NCBI RefSeq assembly: GCF_008642335.1 | Contig: NZ_CP029191.1 | Coordinates: 4,092,001-4,156,000 of the forward strand | DNA length: 64,000 nucleotides | Source of the DNA: Streptomyces venezuelae | GTDB taxonomy: Bacteria; Actinomycetota; Actinomycetes; Streptomycetales; Streptomycetaceae | Reading direction: 5' to 3' | Shown here: positions 1 through 8,316 of the stretch, one piece after another | How positions within the stretch are numbered: position 1 is the stretch's first letter | How the letters are laid out: each line of letters starts with the position of its first letter | Translations under genes and position numbers: made by a program | Notes under the pieces: model-generated | Databases searched by the model: none | Told to the model about the DNA's origin: nothing | What the model saw: only the letters and a program-made list of their open reading frames with translations

Positions 1-838
1 CCGAGCGGCCGTCCAGGGTCGCCGTCATCGTGCTGTGCGCGGGCGCAGGCGTCGAGGGGGCGGCGACGGCGGTGACGCCTCCGTCGTCCACGTGGAAGAT
101 CTCTTCGTGGACGCGGCGACGCGGGACACCCAGGGACCGCAGCGTCCGCCCCGCACCCTGCACCAGGCCGAACGGACCGCACAGGAACCAGCCCTCGATC
201 TCCGACACCGGCAGCAGCGCCGGCAGGAGCTGGGAGAGGCGCTCCTCGTCGAGCCGCCCGGAGCCGAGACCCGCCTGCTGCTCCTCACGGGACAACACGG
301 TGACCAGCTGGAACCGGTCGGGCCAGCGGTCCTTCAGGTCGGCGACCTCTTCGAGGAACATCGTCGACGCGGCGGTGCGGTCGCTGCGTATGAGACAGAA
401 GTCCGCCTTCGGCTCCCGCTCCAGGAGCGTCGTGACGATGGACAGCACCGGTGTGATGCCGCTCCCGCCGACGATCGCCGCATAGCGTCCGGGGGCCGGG
501 TCCAGCGTGAACCGTCCGGCCGGCGTCATCACCTCCAGCTCGTCGCCGACGGCGACTTCCTTGAAGGCGTACGTGGAGAAGGCGCCGTCCTCGACGAGGC
601 GCACCCCGACGCGCAGGAACCGGGGCTCCTCCGGGGCGTCGACAGGCGGGGCGGTGGAACAGATCGAGTACGTACGCCGGATCTCCGTGCCGTCCGCGAA
701 GCGGCGGATGGCGAGGTGCTGGCCCGGCGTGAAGCGGTACTCCTCGCGGAGCGGCGGCGGCACGTCGAACGTCAGCGTCACGGAGTCGTCGGTGAGCCGG
801 TCGACCGCCGCTACCCGGAGCGGGTGGAAGCGGGCCAT
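1..838 (-). CDS. paaE: Phenylacetyl-CoA epoxidase reductase subunit PaaE (3' end cut by window)
   Basis: Flavin/iron-sulfur reductase that passes electrons from NAD(P)H to the PaaABC(D) epoxidase, which forms ring-1,2-epoxyphenylacetyl-CoA. The visible 279 residues hold the whole ferredoxin-reductase part: FAD motif RTYSICS (55-61), the GGSGITP pyridine-nucleotide motif (124-130) and the CGPFG motif (220-224). The C-terminal plant-type 2Fe-2S domain expected for PaaE would begin about where the window ends, so it is not seen. The ATG shares one base with the paaD stop (TGATG), marking it as the last visible gene of a translationally coupled paaABCDE operon. High confidence in family; the truncation is caused by the window edge. 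Confidence 0.93.
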   Translation of the reverse strand, partial: MARFHPLRVAAVDRLTDDSVTLTFDVPPPLREEYRFTPGQHLAIRRFADGTEIRRTYSICSTAPPVDAPEEPRFLRVGVRLVEDGAFSTYAFKEVAVGDELEVMTPAGRFTLDPAPGRYAAIVGGSGITPVLSIVTTLLEREPKADFCLIRSDRTAASTMFLEEVADLKDRWPDRFQLVTVLSREEQQAGLGSGRLDEERLSQLLPALLPVSEIEGWFLCGPFGLVQGAGRTLRSLGVPRRRVHEEIFHVDDGGVTAVAAPSTPAPAHSTMTATLDGRS

Positions 839-1338
839 CACAACTCCTTGAAGTGGTCGAAGGGTTCCCGGCAGGAGGCGCAGCGGCGCAGTGCCTTGCA
901 GGCCGTGGAGGAGAAGCGGCTGAGCAGTTCGGTGTCGGTCGAGCCGCAGTGCGGGCAGCGGATCGACAGGCTCAGCGGAACGGGTCCGTCGGCCGCGTGG
1001 GAACGCGGGGGAGCTATGCCGAACTCGGCCAGCTTGCGGCGGCCCTCGGCGCTGATGTCGTCGGTCGACCAGGCGGGGGAGAGCACGGTGCGCACCGCGA
1101 CCTCGGCCACGCCGTGGTCGTGCAGAATCTGCTCGATGTCGGCCGACATGGCCTCTATCGCAGGGCAGCCCGTGTAGGTGGGGGTCAGCTCGACGTCGAC
1201 CTTGCCCGGCGCGAGGACCCGCACGCCGCGCACCACGCCCAGCTCGGCCAGCGTCAGCACGGGCAGCTCGGGGTCGGGCACCGAGCCCGCGAGGGCCAGG
1301 AGCTCCGCCTCCAGCGCGGTGGGCGCGGTCGTCACCAT
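838..1338 (-). CDS. paaD: Phenylacetyl-CoA epoxidase assembly protein PaaD
   Basis: 166-residue PaaD, a MIP18/DUF59-family protein thought to help assemble the metal cofactor of the epoxidase. The N-terminal half has the DUF59 signature: DPE (22-24) and TYTGCPA (54-60). The C-terminal tail carries a zinc-ribbon-like Cys set, CPHC (128-131), C147 and CASC (153-156), typical of PaaD. The ATG at 1338 was chosen because it overlaps the paaC stop by 7 bases; an open frame continues upstream but only as antisense-like Arg/Pro-rich sequence inside paaC. Its stop overlaps the paaE start. Confidence 0.93.
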   Translation of the reverse strand: MVTTAPTALEAELLALAGSVPDPELPVLTLAELGVVRGVRVLAPGKVDVELTPTYTGCPAIEAMSADIEQILHDHGVAEVAVRTVLSPAWSTDDISAEGRRKLAEFGIAPPRSHAADGPVPLSLSIRCPHCGSTDTELLSRFSSTACKALRRCASCREPFDHFKEL

Positions 1339-2096
1339 GACGCCCCCGGGTGGCTGCGGTGCAGGTGCTGCATCTCGGCGAGCATCCGGCCGAACGACTC
1401 GGTGTGCAGGCCCTCGCGGCCGGCGCCCGCCGTCCACGCGCCGGTCTGCGGGCCCTGCGGCACGGTCAGGGTCGCCCGCTCGACGACCGAGGTCACCGAC
1501 GCGGTCCACCGCTGCTGGATGGCCTGCCAGTCGGCGTCGAGTCCGGGCACCGGCTTGAACATCTCACCGGTGAACCGCCACAGGGCGTCGATGCCCGCCT
1601 GCATCCGCCTGTGGCTCTCGTCCGTGCCGTCGCCGAGCCGCAGGGTCCACTGCTCGGCGTGGTCCTGGTGGTAGGCCACTTCCTTGACGGCTTTCGCGGC
1701 CAGAGGGGCGAACGCGCCGTCCCCGGACGCCAACTCGCCGTACAGCAGTGTCTGGTAGGTAGAGAAGTAGAGCTGGCGGGCGATGGTGTGCGCGAAGTCG
1801 CCGTTCGGCTGCTCGACCAGCTGGAGGTTGCGGAAGGAGCGCTCCTCGCGGAGGTACGCCAACTCGTCCTCGTCGCCCGCCATGGAGAGCAGGAGGCGGG
1901 CCTGGCCGAGCAGGTCGAGGGCGATGTTCGCCAGGGCGACCTCCTCTTCGAGGACGGGGGCGTGTCCTGCCCACTCCCCCAGCCGGTGGGAGAGCACCAG
2001 CGCGTCGTCGCCGAGGGCCAGGGCGGGGAGGGCCGCGGCGTCGGTCGAGACGGGCGGGCTGGTGGCCGGGGCGGTCACGGGGGCCTGGGAGCTCAC
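1332..2096 (-). CDS. paaC: Phenylacetyl-CoA epoxidase structural subunit PaaC
   Basis: 254-residue ferritin-like subunit that pairs with PaaA to form the epoxidase core; it is a catalytically silent diiron-fold protein. The start is a GTG at 2096 that overlaps the paaB stop as GTGA, giving the sequence beginning [10 protein letters not shown]; the open frame further upstream is paaB read out of frame. Conserved PaaC stretches such as NIALDLLGQARLLL and EVAYHQDHAEQW are present. Length agrees with the family (about 250). Confidence 0.93.
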   Translation of the reverse strand: MSSQAPVTAPATSPPVSTDAAALPALALGDDALVLSHRLGEWAGHAPVLEEEVALANIALDLLGQARLLLSMAGDEDELAYLREERSFRNLQLVEQPNGDFAHTIARQLYFSTYQTLLYGELASGDGAFAPLAAKAVKEVAYHQDHAEQWTLRLGDGTDESHRRMQAGIDALWRFTGEMFKPVPGLDADWQAIQQRWTASVTSVVERATLTVPQGPQTGAWTAGAGREGLHTESFGRMLAEMQHLHRSHPGASW

Positions 2097-2383
2097 AGGT
2101 GCTTCACCCCTTCCGGGATTTCGTAGAACGTCGGGTGGCGGTACGGCTTGTCGCCGGCCGGTTCGAAGAAGGAGTCCTTCTCGTCCGGGGACGACGCGGT
2201 GATCTCGGCGGACGGCACGACCCAGATCGAGACGCCCTCGCTCCTGCGCGTGTACAGGTCGCGGGCGTTGCGCAGGGCCATCTCCGCGTCCGGCGCGTGC
2301 AGGCTGCCCGCGTGGGTGTGGGAGAGCCCGCGGCGGGAGCGGACGAACACCTCCCACAGCGGCCAGTCGGTAGAGCTGCTCAT
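2093..2383 (-). CDS. paaB: Phenylacetyl-CoA epoxidase subunit PaaB
   Basis: Small 96-residue PaaB, a bridging subunit of the epoxidase. It starts [20 protein letters not shown] and contains the typical [13 protein letters not shown] and [11 protein letters not shown] segments. The ATG at 2383 overlaps the paaA stop (ATGA), and its own stop overlaps the paaC GTG, so A, B and C are probably made in fixed ratio by coupled translation. The much longer open frame upstream of this ATG is a shadow of paaA. Confidence 0.93.
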   Translation of the reverse strand: MSSSTDWPLWEVFVRSRRGLSHTHAGSLHAPDAEMALRNARDLYTRRSEGVSIWVVPSAEITASSPDEKDSFFEPAGDKPYRHPTFYEIPEGVKHL

Positions 2384-3417
2384 GCTGTCGCCTCTCCGTG
2401 CTGTGTTGCCGTGCCCCGCGGGGGCGTCTGCTTGCGCGCGTACGCAGCGGCTGCCTCGCGGACCCAGACGCCCTCCTCGTGGGCGCGGCGGCGCTGGGTT
2501 ATGCGCTGGTCGTTGCAGGGACCGTTGCCCTTGAGGACGTCCCAGAACTCGGTCCAGTCGATGGCACCGAAGTCGTAGTGCCCCCGGGACTCGTTCCACA
2601 CCAGGTCCGGGTCGGGGAGCGTCAGGCCGAGGGATTCCGCCTGGGGGACGCAGATGTCCACGAAGCGCTGGCGCAGCTCGTCGTTCGAGTGGCGCTTGAT
2701 CTTCCACGTCATCGACTGCTCGGAGTGCGAGGACTCGTCGTCGGGCGGGCCGAACATCATCAGGGAGGGCCACCACCAGCGGTCCACCGCGTCCTGCGCC
2801 ATGGCGTGCTGCGCCTCGGTGCCGCGGCTGAGGGCGAGCAACGACTCGTACCCCTGGCGCTGGTGGAAGGACTCCTCCTTGCAGACGCGGACCATCGCCC
2901 GCGCATAGGGTCCGTACGAACACCGGCACAGGGGGACCTGGTTGGTGATCGCCGCGCCGTCCACGAGCCAGCCGATCGCGCCCACGTCCGCCCAGGTCAG
3001 CGTGGGGTAGTTGAAGATCGACGAGTACTTCTGGCGGCCGGAGTGCAGCTTGTCGAGCAGTTCGTCGCGGCTCGTGCCGAGGGTCTCCGCCGCGCTGTAC
3101 AGATACAGGCCGTGGCCGGCCTCGTCCTGCACCTTGGCCATGAGGATCGCCTTGCGCCGCAGGGAGGGGGCGCGCGTGATCCAGTTGGCCTCGGGCTGCA
3201 TGCCGATGATCTCGGAGTGCGCGTGCTGGGCGATCTGGCGCACGAGGGACGCGCGATACGCGTCCGGCATCCAGTCGCGCGGCTCGATGCGCTCGTCGGC
3301 GGCGACCGCCGCGTCGAAGACGGCCTGGTGCTCCGCCGTGCGCGCGGCTGAGTCCGCTGCGGGCGCGGCCTCGTCCGGCTCCGTGCCCGCCGCCTGGTGT
3401 GCGGCTGCTGTCGCCAT
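2380..3417 (-). CDS. paaA: Phenylacetyl-CoA epoxidase catalytic subunit PaaA
   Basis: 345-residue diiron oxygenase subunit that inserts oxygen into the aromatic ring of phenylacetyl-CoA. Ferritin-like carboxylate/His ligands are visible: E69 (AHSEIIG), DEAGH (98-102) and EESFH (181-185), followed by the [11 protein letters not shown] segment typical of PaaA. The first about 35 residues are an Ala/Glu-rich extension. It is the first gene of the paaABCDE operon; a TetR-type operator lies 31 bp upstream of its ATG, so transcription is probably repressed until phenylacetyl-CoA accumulates (inference from the paa paradigm). Confidence 0.95.
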   Translation of the reverse strand: MATAAAHQAAGTEPDEAAPAADSAARTAEHQAVFDAAVAADERIEPRDWMPDAYRASLVRQIAQHAHSEIIGMQPEANWITRAPSLRRKAILMAKVQDEAGHGLYLYSAAETLGTSRDELLDKLHSGRQKYSSIFNYPTLTWADVGAIGWLVDGAAITNQVPLCRCSYGPYARAMVRVCKEESFHQRQGYESLLALSRGTEAQHAMAQDAVDRWWWPSLMMFGPPDDESSHSEQSMTWKIKRHSNDELRQRFVDICVPQAESLGLTLPDPDLVWNESRGHYDFGAIDWTEFWDVLKGNGPCNDQRITQRRRAHEEGVWVREAAAAYARKQTPPRGTATQHGEATA

Positions 3418-3447
3418 CTCGGTCCCCCTCGACCTGTGAGCGAACCG

Positions 3448-3466
3448 CCCGACCGATCGTTCGGTT
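3448..3466. promoter_or_regulatory. TetR-type operator upstream of paaA (site 1 of 3)
   Basis: The core ACCGATCGTTCGGT (3452-3465) is an inverted repeat ACCGA-N4-TCGGT. Read on the minus strand the 19-bp block is identical to the block at 8210-8228, which lies next to the TetR gene's own operon. It lies just upstream of the paaA start codon, where binding would block transcription. The regulator assignment is inference. Confidence 0.75.
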
Positions 3467-3601
3467 CGTTGAATTCAATGGTGCGGTCCTCCGCCATAAG
3501 GTGTCAACCCTGTGGATAACTTCACGGACGCTGTGCGCGGTGGGCGGGCGTGAGTACCGTTCCGGCGGCAGGGTCGGTGCGGGAACGGGGAACGGGGCGG
3601 A

Positions 3602-4345
3602 ATGGACCGGAACGACGAGGGCTCCGGTGCGGGGCCCGGTGAGTCTGTCGGGGCCGAAGCAGGGGGCCCGGAGGCCGAGCGGCCGGGCCGGGTCGGGATC
3701 GCCGGGCTCAGGCTCGGGTACCAGATCGCTGCCGCGTGCGCCCTGGCCGTCGTCGCCGCGGCCGCCTGCGTCCACGTCGCCATGCTGTTCCTGCACGTCG
3801 CGCCCTCGAACACGCTGACCAAGCAGCACGGGGACGTGGTCGACGAATGGATCTACCCCGAGTTCGAGCAGAACTGGAAGCTCTTCGCGCCCAACCCGCT
3901 CCAGCAGAACGTCGCGGTGCAGGCCCGTGCGGAGCTCCGCACGGCTGACGGGGGCGTGCGCACCACCGACTGGTACGGCCTCTCCGCGGAGGACGGCGCC
4001 GCCATCGACGGGAGCCTGCTGCCCAGCCACACGCAGCAAAATGAACTCCGCCGCGCCTGGGACTTCTACGTGGGCTCGCACGACTCGCAGAATCGTCCCG
4101 TCGGCGTGCGGGGCCAGCTTTCCGAGCGCTACGTCCGCCGCATCGCGTACATGCGCCTCGAGCGCGAGGAGCCGGGGCGCAAGGGAGACGAGATCGCGCG
4201 CGTGCAGCTGCGCTCGAAGACGACCAATGTGCGGCCGCCGAAGTGGAGCGACGAGAAGGTTTCCCTCAAGCCTGCCTACCGGGTGCTCCCGTGGTGGACG
4301 GTGGAGCCGGACGACCTGCCGCTGGCGGAGGGTGCTGCCCGATGA
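3602..4345 (+). CDS. DUF5819-family membrane-anchored protein
   Basis: 247 residues: a short acidic cytoplasmic N-terminus, one transmembrane helix (about 41-65, AACALAVVAAAACVHVAMLF) and an exported domain of roughly 180 residues with the LFAPNPLQQN segment characteristic of DUF5819. No catalytic motif is recognised. Its stop overlaps the ATG of the HTTM-domain gene, so the two are likely co-translated and may form a membrane complex. Because HTTM proteins resemble only the membrane part of gamma-glutamyl carboxylase, this protein might supply the extracytoplasmic part; that is inference. Start ATG preceded by a G-rich stretch rather than a clear ribosome site. Confidence 0.8.
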   Translation: MDRNDEGSGAGPGESVGAEAGGPEAERPGRVGIAGLRLGYQIAAACALAVVAAAACVHVAMLFLHVAPSNTLTKQHGDVVDEWIYPEFEQNWKLFAPNPLQQNVAVQARAELRTADGGVRTTDWYGLSAEDGAAIDGSLLPSHTQQNELRRAWDFYVGSHDSQNRPVGVRGQLSERYVRRIAYMRLEREEPGRKGDEIARVQLRSKTTNVRPPKWSDEKVSLKPAYRVLPWWTVEPDDLPLAEGAAR

Positions 4346-5619
4346 GCCGCTTCGAGCACCCGCTGGCGCGGGGCATCAACAACGTCACGGGGTTCGCCCT
4401 GGGGCCGTACCAGACCGCGGTGATCCGTATCGGATTCGCCGGCACCTGGCTGTTCTTCCTGCTGCGCGAGCTCCCCCACCGCCATGAGATGTACGGGCCC
4501 GACGGTCCCTGGAACTGGGACATGGCCCAGCAGCTCATCGCCAACAACGGCGCCTTCACCGCTCTGATGTGGTCGGACGGACACCTCTGGTTCGAGATCG
4601 TCTACGGCCTCGGGATACTCAGCAGCGTCCTGCTGCTGCTCGGCTGGCACACGCGCGCGATGTCCGTGCTCTTCATGATCGGTGTGCTGTCGCTGCAGAA
4701 CCGCAGCATCTTCATGGGGGACGGCGGCGACAACGTCATCCACCTGATGTCGACGTATCTGGTCTTCACGCGCTGCGGTCAGGTCTGGTCGCTGGACGCG
4801 CGGCGAGCGGCACGCGCGCGTGAGGGCGGTCAGGAATCGGTTGGGCCGGCGGACCCGGTCGGCCCTGTCGGGCCCGTCCTGTGGTGGGTGCTCGGGCTCG
4901 GACTCTCCGTCGTGACGTTCATGGGGGAGCTCAGCGGCGGCTGGCTGCTGCTCTTCTGGGGCCTGTGGCTGGTGCACGGCTTCTGGTGGGCCATGGGGCG
5001 GCGGGCCCCGGAGAGTGAGCTGCGGAAGCTGCTCGACGTCGTGGCCAACGTCGCCCACAACGCCGGCCTGCTGGTGATCATGGTCGAGGCCTGTCTGATC
5101 TACGCGACCGCCGGCTGGTACAAGATCCAGGGGAGTCGCTGGCAGGACGGCACGGCCGTGTACTACCCGCTGAACCTCGACTACTTCTCCCCGTGGCCCG
5201 CCCTCTCCGAACTGCTCTCGTCCCACGGCATCATGGTGCTCCTGGTGACCTACGGAACGGTCGCCGTGCAGGTGGCCTTCCCCTTCACCCTCTTCAACCG
5301 CCGGGTCAAGAACGTGCTGCTCGTGGCCATGATCGCCGAGCACGCCGCGATCGCGGTCATTCTGGGGCTGCCGTTCTTCTCGCTCGCGATGATCGCCGCC
5401 GACGCGGTCTTCCTGCCGACGTCGTTCCTGCGGCGGCTCGGCCGGTGGGCGGCACGCGCGCGTGAAGGGGCGGTATCCCGCCTTCCGCTCTCCCGTGGCG
5501 GTGAGATGCCGGAGCAGCGGTCCGGGGAGGCCGGGGAGGCCGGGGAGGCCGGAGAGTCCGTGGCAGGGGCTCTGGGCGAGGAACCCACCGGGCCCGCCCA
5601 CGTAGGCTTCACGCCATGA
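4342..5619 (+). CDS. HTTM-domain membrane protein (vitamin-K carboxylase-like)
   Basis: 425-residue polytopic membrane protein of the HTTM family, homologous to the membrane part of vitamin K-dependent gamma-glutamyl carboxylase. Helices are visible around 25-42, 85-118, 130-145, 178-215, 238-256, 276-300 and 318-350. The NRSIFMGDGGDNVIHL stretch (120-135) is an HTTM hallmark. The segment YATAGWYKIQGSRW (254-267) resembles the region around the catalytic Lys of the animal carboxylase, with K261 at the candidate position. A charged loop (152-176) and a Gly-Glu-Ala-repeated C-terminal tail are cytoplasmic-looking. The ATG overlaps the DUF5819 stop and its stop overlaps the methyltransferase ATG. 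Biochemical role of bacterial HTTM proteins is not known to me. Confidence 0.82.
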   Translation: MSRFEHPLARGINNVTGFALGPYQTAVIRIGFAGTWLFFLLRELPHRHEMYGPDGPWNWDMAQQLIANNGAFTALMWSDGHLWFEIVYGLGILSSVLLLLGWHTRAMSVLFMIGVLSLQNRSIFMGDGGDNVIHLMSTYLVFTRCGQVWSLDARRAARAREGGQESVGPADPVGPVGPVLWWVLGLGLSVVTFMGELSGGWLLLFWGLWLVHGFWWAMGRRAPESELRKLLDVVANVAHNAGLLVIMVEACLIYATAGWYKIQGSRWQDGTAVYYPLNLDYFSPWPALSELLSSHGIMVLLVTYGTVAVQVAFPFTLFNRRVKNVLLVAMIAEHAAIAVILGLPFFSLAMIAADAVFLPTSFLRRLGRWAARAREGAVSRLPLSRGGEMPEQRSGEAGEAGEAGESVAGALGEEPTGPAHVGFTP

Positions 5620-6395
5620 ACAGGACGGACGGGGCGGACCCCGAGGGCGCCGTGCGCGCCTGGCGCGGGCTCGCCGATACGTCCGTGCTGCTCGACGGCT
5701 TCCATGCGATCAAGCACGCACTGCGCTTCGGCGCCCGGGTCCCCATGGCGCTGACCAGTGACCGGCCCGCCGTCCTGGCCCTGGCGGACGAGCTCGCGCC
5801 GGACGTGAAGGACGCCCTCGGCGACCTCCTCACGGAGGTCCCCGACGACCGGCTGCGCGGCTTGGTGCCGCGGCTGCATCCCACGGCCGTGGCCGCCCTG
5901 GCGGTACGTCCCTCGCGCGCGGCCAACCTGGAGGAGCTGCGGAGGACGTCCCGGTCCGCGCCGATCGTCGTGCTCGACGACCCGCGCAACCTGGGCAACG
6001 CCGGGGCGGTGATCCGGCTCGCCGCCGGGTTCGGGGCGACCGGGGTCGTGACGACCGGCACGCTCGACCCGTGGCACCCCACCGTGGTGCGCGGCGGCGC
6101 GGGCCTGCACTTCGCGACCGCGGTGGAGCGGATGGATGTGGCCGATCTGCCGCCCGGGCCGGTCTTCGCGCTCGACGCGGAGGGCGAGGACATCAGGGGG
6201 CTGAAGCTCCCGGACGACGCCGTGCTCGCCTTCGGCTCCGAGCGCAGCGGGCTGTCGGCCGCTCTGCGCGAGCGCGCGGACCACCTGGTGTCCCTGCCGA
6301 TGCGCCCGCAGGTCTCCAGCTACAACCTGGCGACGAGCGTCGGCATGGCGCTCTTCCACTGGTCGGCGGGCAGGCCCCCGGGATCGGAGGCCTGA
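5616..6395 (+). CDS. SpoU/TrmH-family RNA 2'-O-methyltransferase
   Basis: 259-residue SPOUT methyltransferase that would transfer a methyl group from SAM to a ribose 2'-OH of rRNA or tRNA. All three family motifs are present: NLGN (125-128), FGSERSGLS (206-214) and SYNLATSVGMAL (235-246), which form the trefoil-knot SAM pocket. The first 100 residues fit a divergent substrate-binding domain. The ATG overlaps the preceding HTTM stop (ATGA), an odd pairing of an RNA modifier with membrane proteins. The RNA target cannot be told from sequence. Confidence 0.88.
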   Translation: MNRTDGADPEGAVRAWRGLADTSVLLDGFHAIKHALRFGARVPMALTSDRPAVLALADELAPDVKDALGDLLTEVPDDRLRGLVPRLHPTAVAALAVRPSRAANLEELRRTSRSAPIVVLDDPRNLGNAGAVIRLAAGFGATGVVTTGTLDPWHPTVVRGGAGLHFATAVERMDVADLPPGPVFALDAEGEDIRGLKLPDDAVLAFGSERSGLSAALRERADHLVSLPMRPQVSSYNLATSVGMALFHWSAGRPPGSEA

Positions 6396-6427
6396 CCCGC
6401 CGCGCGTCACGTGTCACGCGTCGCGCG

Positions 6428-8119
6428 TTACGCGTCCTTGCGGATCTCCACCACGCGGAAGCGGTTGGCCACGAACGCGCCGTCGCACAGCGCCGCGTTC
6501 GCCGCGGGGTTGCCGCCCGAACCGTGGAAGTCCGAGAACGCCGCCGTCTGGTTCACGTAGACACCGCCCGTGAGGTTCAGGGACAGCTGGGCGCACTCTT
6601 CGAGGCAGGTCTCCTCGACGGCGGCGGAGATCTCCTCCGACGTCGTGTACGCCCCGACGGTCATCGCTCCCTTGTCGCGCACCGTGCGGCGCAGCAGCTC
6701 CACCGCGTCCGTCGCCGAGTCGACGGCGACCGCGAAGGAGACCGGGCCGAAGCACTCGCTCAGGTAGGCGGCCTCGGCGTCCGGCTTGGCGCCGTCCAGC
6801 TTGACGATCACGGGGGTGCGGACGACGGCGTCAGGGAACTCCGGGTTGGTGATCTCCCGCGAGGGGAGGGCGACCTCGCCGAGGCCCGCGGCCGCTTCGA
6901 GGCGGGACTTCACGTCCGGGTTGACCAGGGCGCCCAGGATGCCGTTCGCCCGCGCGTCGTCGCCCAGCAGGCCGTTCACCGAGGCCGCGAGGTCGGCGAC
7001 CACGTCGTCGTACGACTTCGCGCCCGCGTCGGTCCGGATGCCGTCGCGGGGGATCAGCAGGTTCTGCGGGGTGGTGCACATCTGGCCGCTGTACAGGGAC
7101 AGGGAGAAGGCCAGGTTGGCCAGCATTCCCTTGTAGTTGTCCGTCGACTCGACGACGACAGTGTTGACGCCGGCCTTTTCCGTGTAGACCTGCGCCTGGC
7201 GGGCGTTGGCCTCGAGCCAGTCGCCGAAGGACGTCGATCCGGTGTAGTCGATCAGCTTGATCTCGGGGCGCACGGCGAGCGTCTTGGCGATGCCCTCGTC
7301 GGGCCGCTCGACGGCCAGGCAGACGAGGTTCGGGTCGAAGCCCGCGTCGGCGAGGACCTCGCGGGCGATCCGCACGGTGAGCGCCAGGGGCAGGACCGCG
7401 CGCGGGTGGGGCTTGACCAGGACGGGGTTGCCGGTGGCGAGCGAGGCGAACAGGCCGGGGTAGCCGTTCCACGTCGGGAAGGTGTTGCAGCCGATCATGA
7501 GCGAGATGCCGCGCGGGACGGGGGTGAACCGCTTGTTCAGCGCGATCGGGTCGCGCTTGCCCTGGGGCTTGGTCCACTCGGCGGCGTCGGGGGTGCGGGT
7601 CTGCTCCACGTACGCATAGGCGACCGCTTCGAGGCCCCGGTCCTGGGCGTGCGGGCCGCCTGCCTGGAAGGCCATCATGAAGGCCTGGCCGCTGGTGTGC
7701 ATGACCGCGTGCGCGAACTCGTGCGTGCGGGCGCTGATGCGCGACAGGATCTCCAGACAGACCATCGCGCGCACTTCCGCGCCCGCGTCGCGCCAGGCGC
7801 GCATCCCGGCACGCATGGCGGGCAGCAGGGTGTCGATGTCCGGGTGGGGGTACGTGATCCCCAACTCCGGGCCGTACGGGGAGACTTCGCCGCCGACCCA
7901 GTCATCCGTGCCGGGCTGGTCGAGGTCGAAGCGGGTGCCCTGGAGGGCGTCGAAGGCGGCCTTTCCCTCGGGCAGGCTCAGGGAGCCGTTCTCCCCGTAC
8001 GCCTTCGGGTGCTCGGGGTGCGGGGACCAGTACGCACGCGTGCGGATGGTCTCCAGCGCCTGGTCGAGGGTGGGCCGGTGCTTGGCGATCAGCTGGGGCG
8101 CGGTGAGTTCGGCGGCCAT
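6428..8119 (-). CDS. paaN: Phenylacetic acid degradation protein PaaN (aldehyde dehydrogenase family)
   Basis: 563-residue member of the actinobacterial PaaN branch of the aldehyde dehydrogenase superfamily, linked to oxidation of the ring-opened semialdehyde in phenylacetate breakdown. Visible features are the coenzyme-binding ISLMIGCNTFPTWNGYPGLFASLATGNPVLVKP-type region (read around residues 205-235), a GSTSFGDWLE motif and the SGQMCTTPQN stretch containing the probable catalytic Cys. The ATG at 8119 has a GAGGAG ribosome site; longer open frames upstream lack one and would cross the operator at 8210. It is transcribed away from paaH, sharing a 197-bp regulatory region. Confidence 0.9.
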   Translation of the reverse strand: MAAELTAPQLIAKHRPTLDQALETIRTRAYWSPHPEHPKAYGENGSLSLPEGKAAFDALQGTRFDLDQPGTDDWVGGEVSPYGPELGITYPHPDIDTLLPAMRAGMRAWRDAGAEVRAMVCLEILSRISARTHEFAHAVMHTSGQAFMMAFQAGGPHAQDRGLEAVAYAYVEQTRTPDAAEWTKPQGKRDPIALNKRFTPVPRGISLMIGCNTFPTWNGYPGLFASLATGNPVLVKPHPRAVLPLALTVRIAREVLADAGFDPNLVCLAVERPDEGIAKTLAVRPEIKLIDYTGSTSFGDWLEANARQAQVYTEKAGVNTVVVESTDNYKGMLANLAFSLSLYSGQMCTTPQNLLIPRDGIRTDAGAKSYDDVVADLAASVNGLLGDDARANGILGALVNPDVKSRLEAAAGLGEVALPSREITNPEFPDAVVRTPVIVKLDGAKPDAEAAYLSECFGPVSFAVAVDSATDAVELLRRTVRDKGAMTVGAYTTSEEISAAVEETCLEECAQLSLNLTGGVYVNQTAAFSDFHGSGGNPAANAALCDGAFVANRFRVVEIRKDA

Positions 8120-8209
8120 GACGGGACCAACTCCTCCTCGGGCAGCTCTTCGTCGAGCTGGCGAGCTGGGCAGGGACGGTGGGCAGGAACGCTCTGACAG
8201 GGCTAGAGT

Positions 8210-8228
8210 AACCGAACGATCGGTCGGG
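8210..8228. promoter_or_regulatory. TetR-type operator between paaN and paaH (site 2 of 3)
   Basis: AACCGAACGATCGGTCGGG, with core ACCGAACGATCGGT at 8211-8224. The same 19 bases occur, inverted, upstream of paaA. It lies about 90 bp from both the paaN and paaH start codons, near the middle of the divergent region, so one site could control both directions. Confidence 0.75.
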
Positions 8229-8316
8229 ACAAGAGGGTCCGTCAAAGCTGTGGACAACTTCTTGACGGCCACCCCCGGACCCTGCGGCCGACGGGCCGTG
8301 CGGGAGGATCGCGAAC

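Noticed and set aside
25..485. Open frames on both strands over the paaE region
   Set aside because: They are Arg/Ser/Pro-rich shadows; the paaE frame has clear FAD and NADPH motifs.
6396..6427. Short GTCACG/GCGTTACGCG repeats between TrmH and paaN genes
   Set aside because: Too short and irregular; a weak hairpin between converging genes at most.
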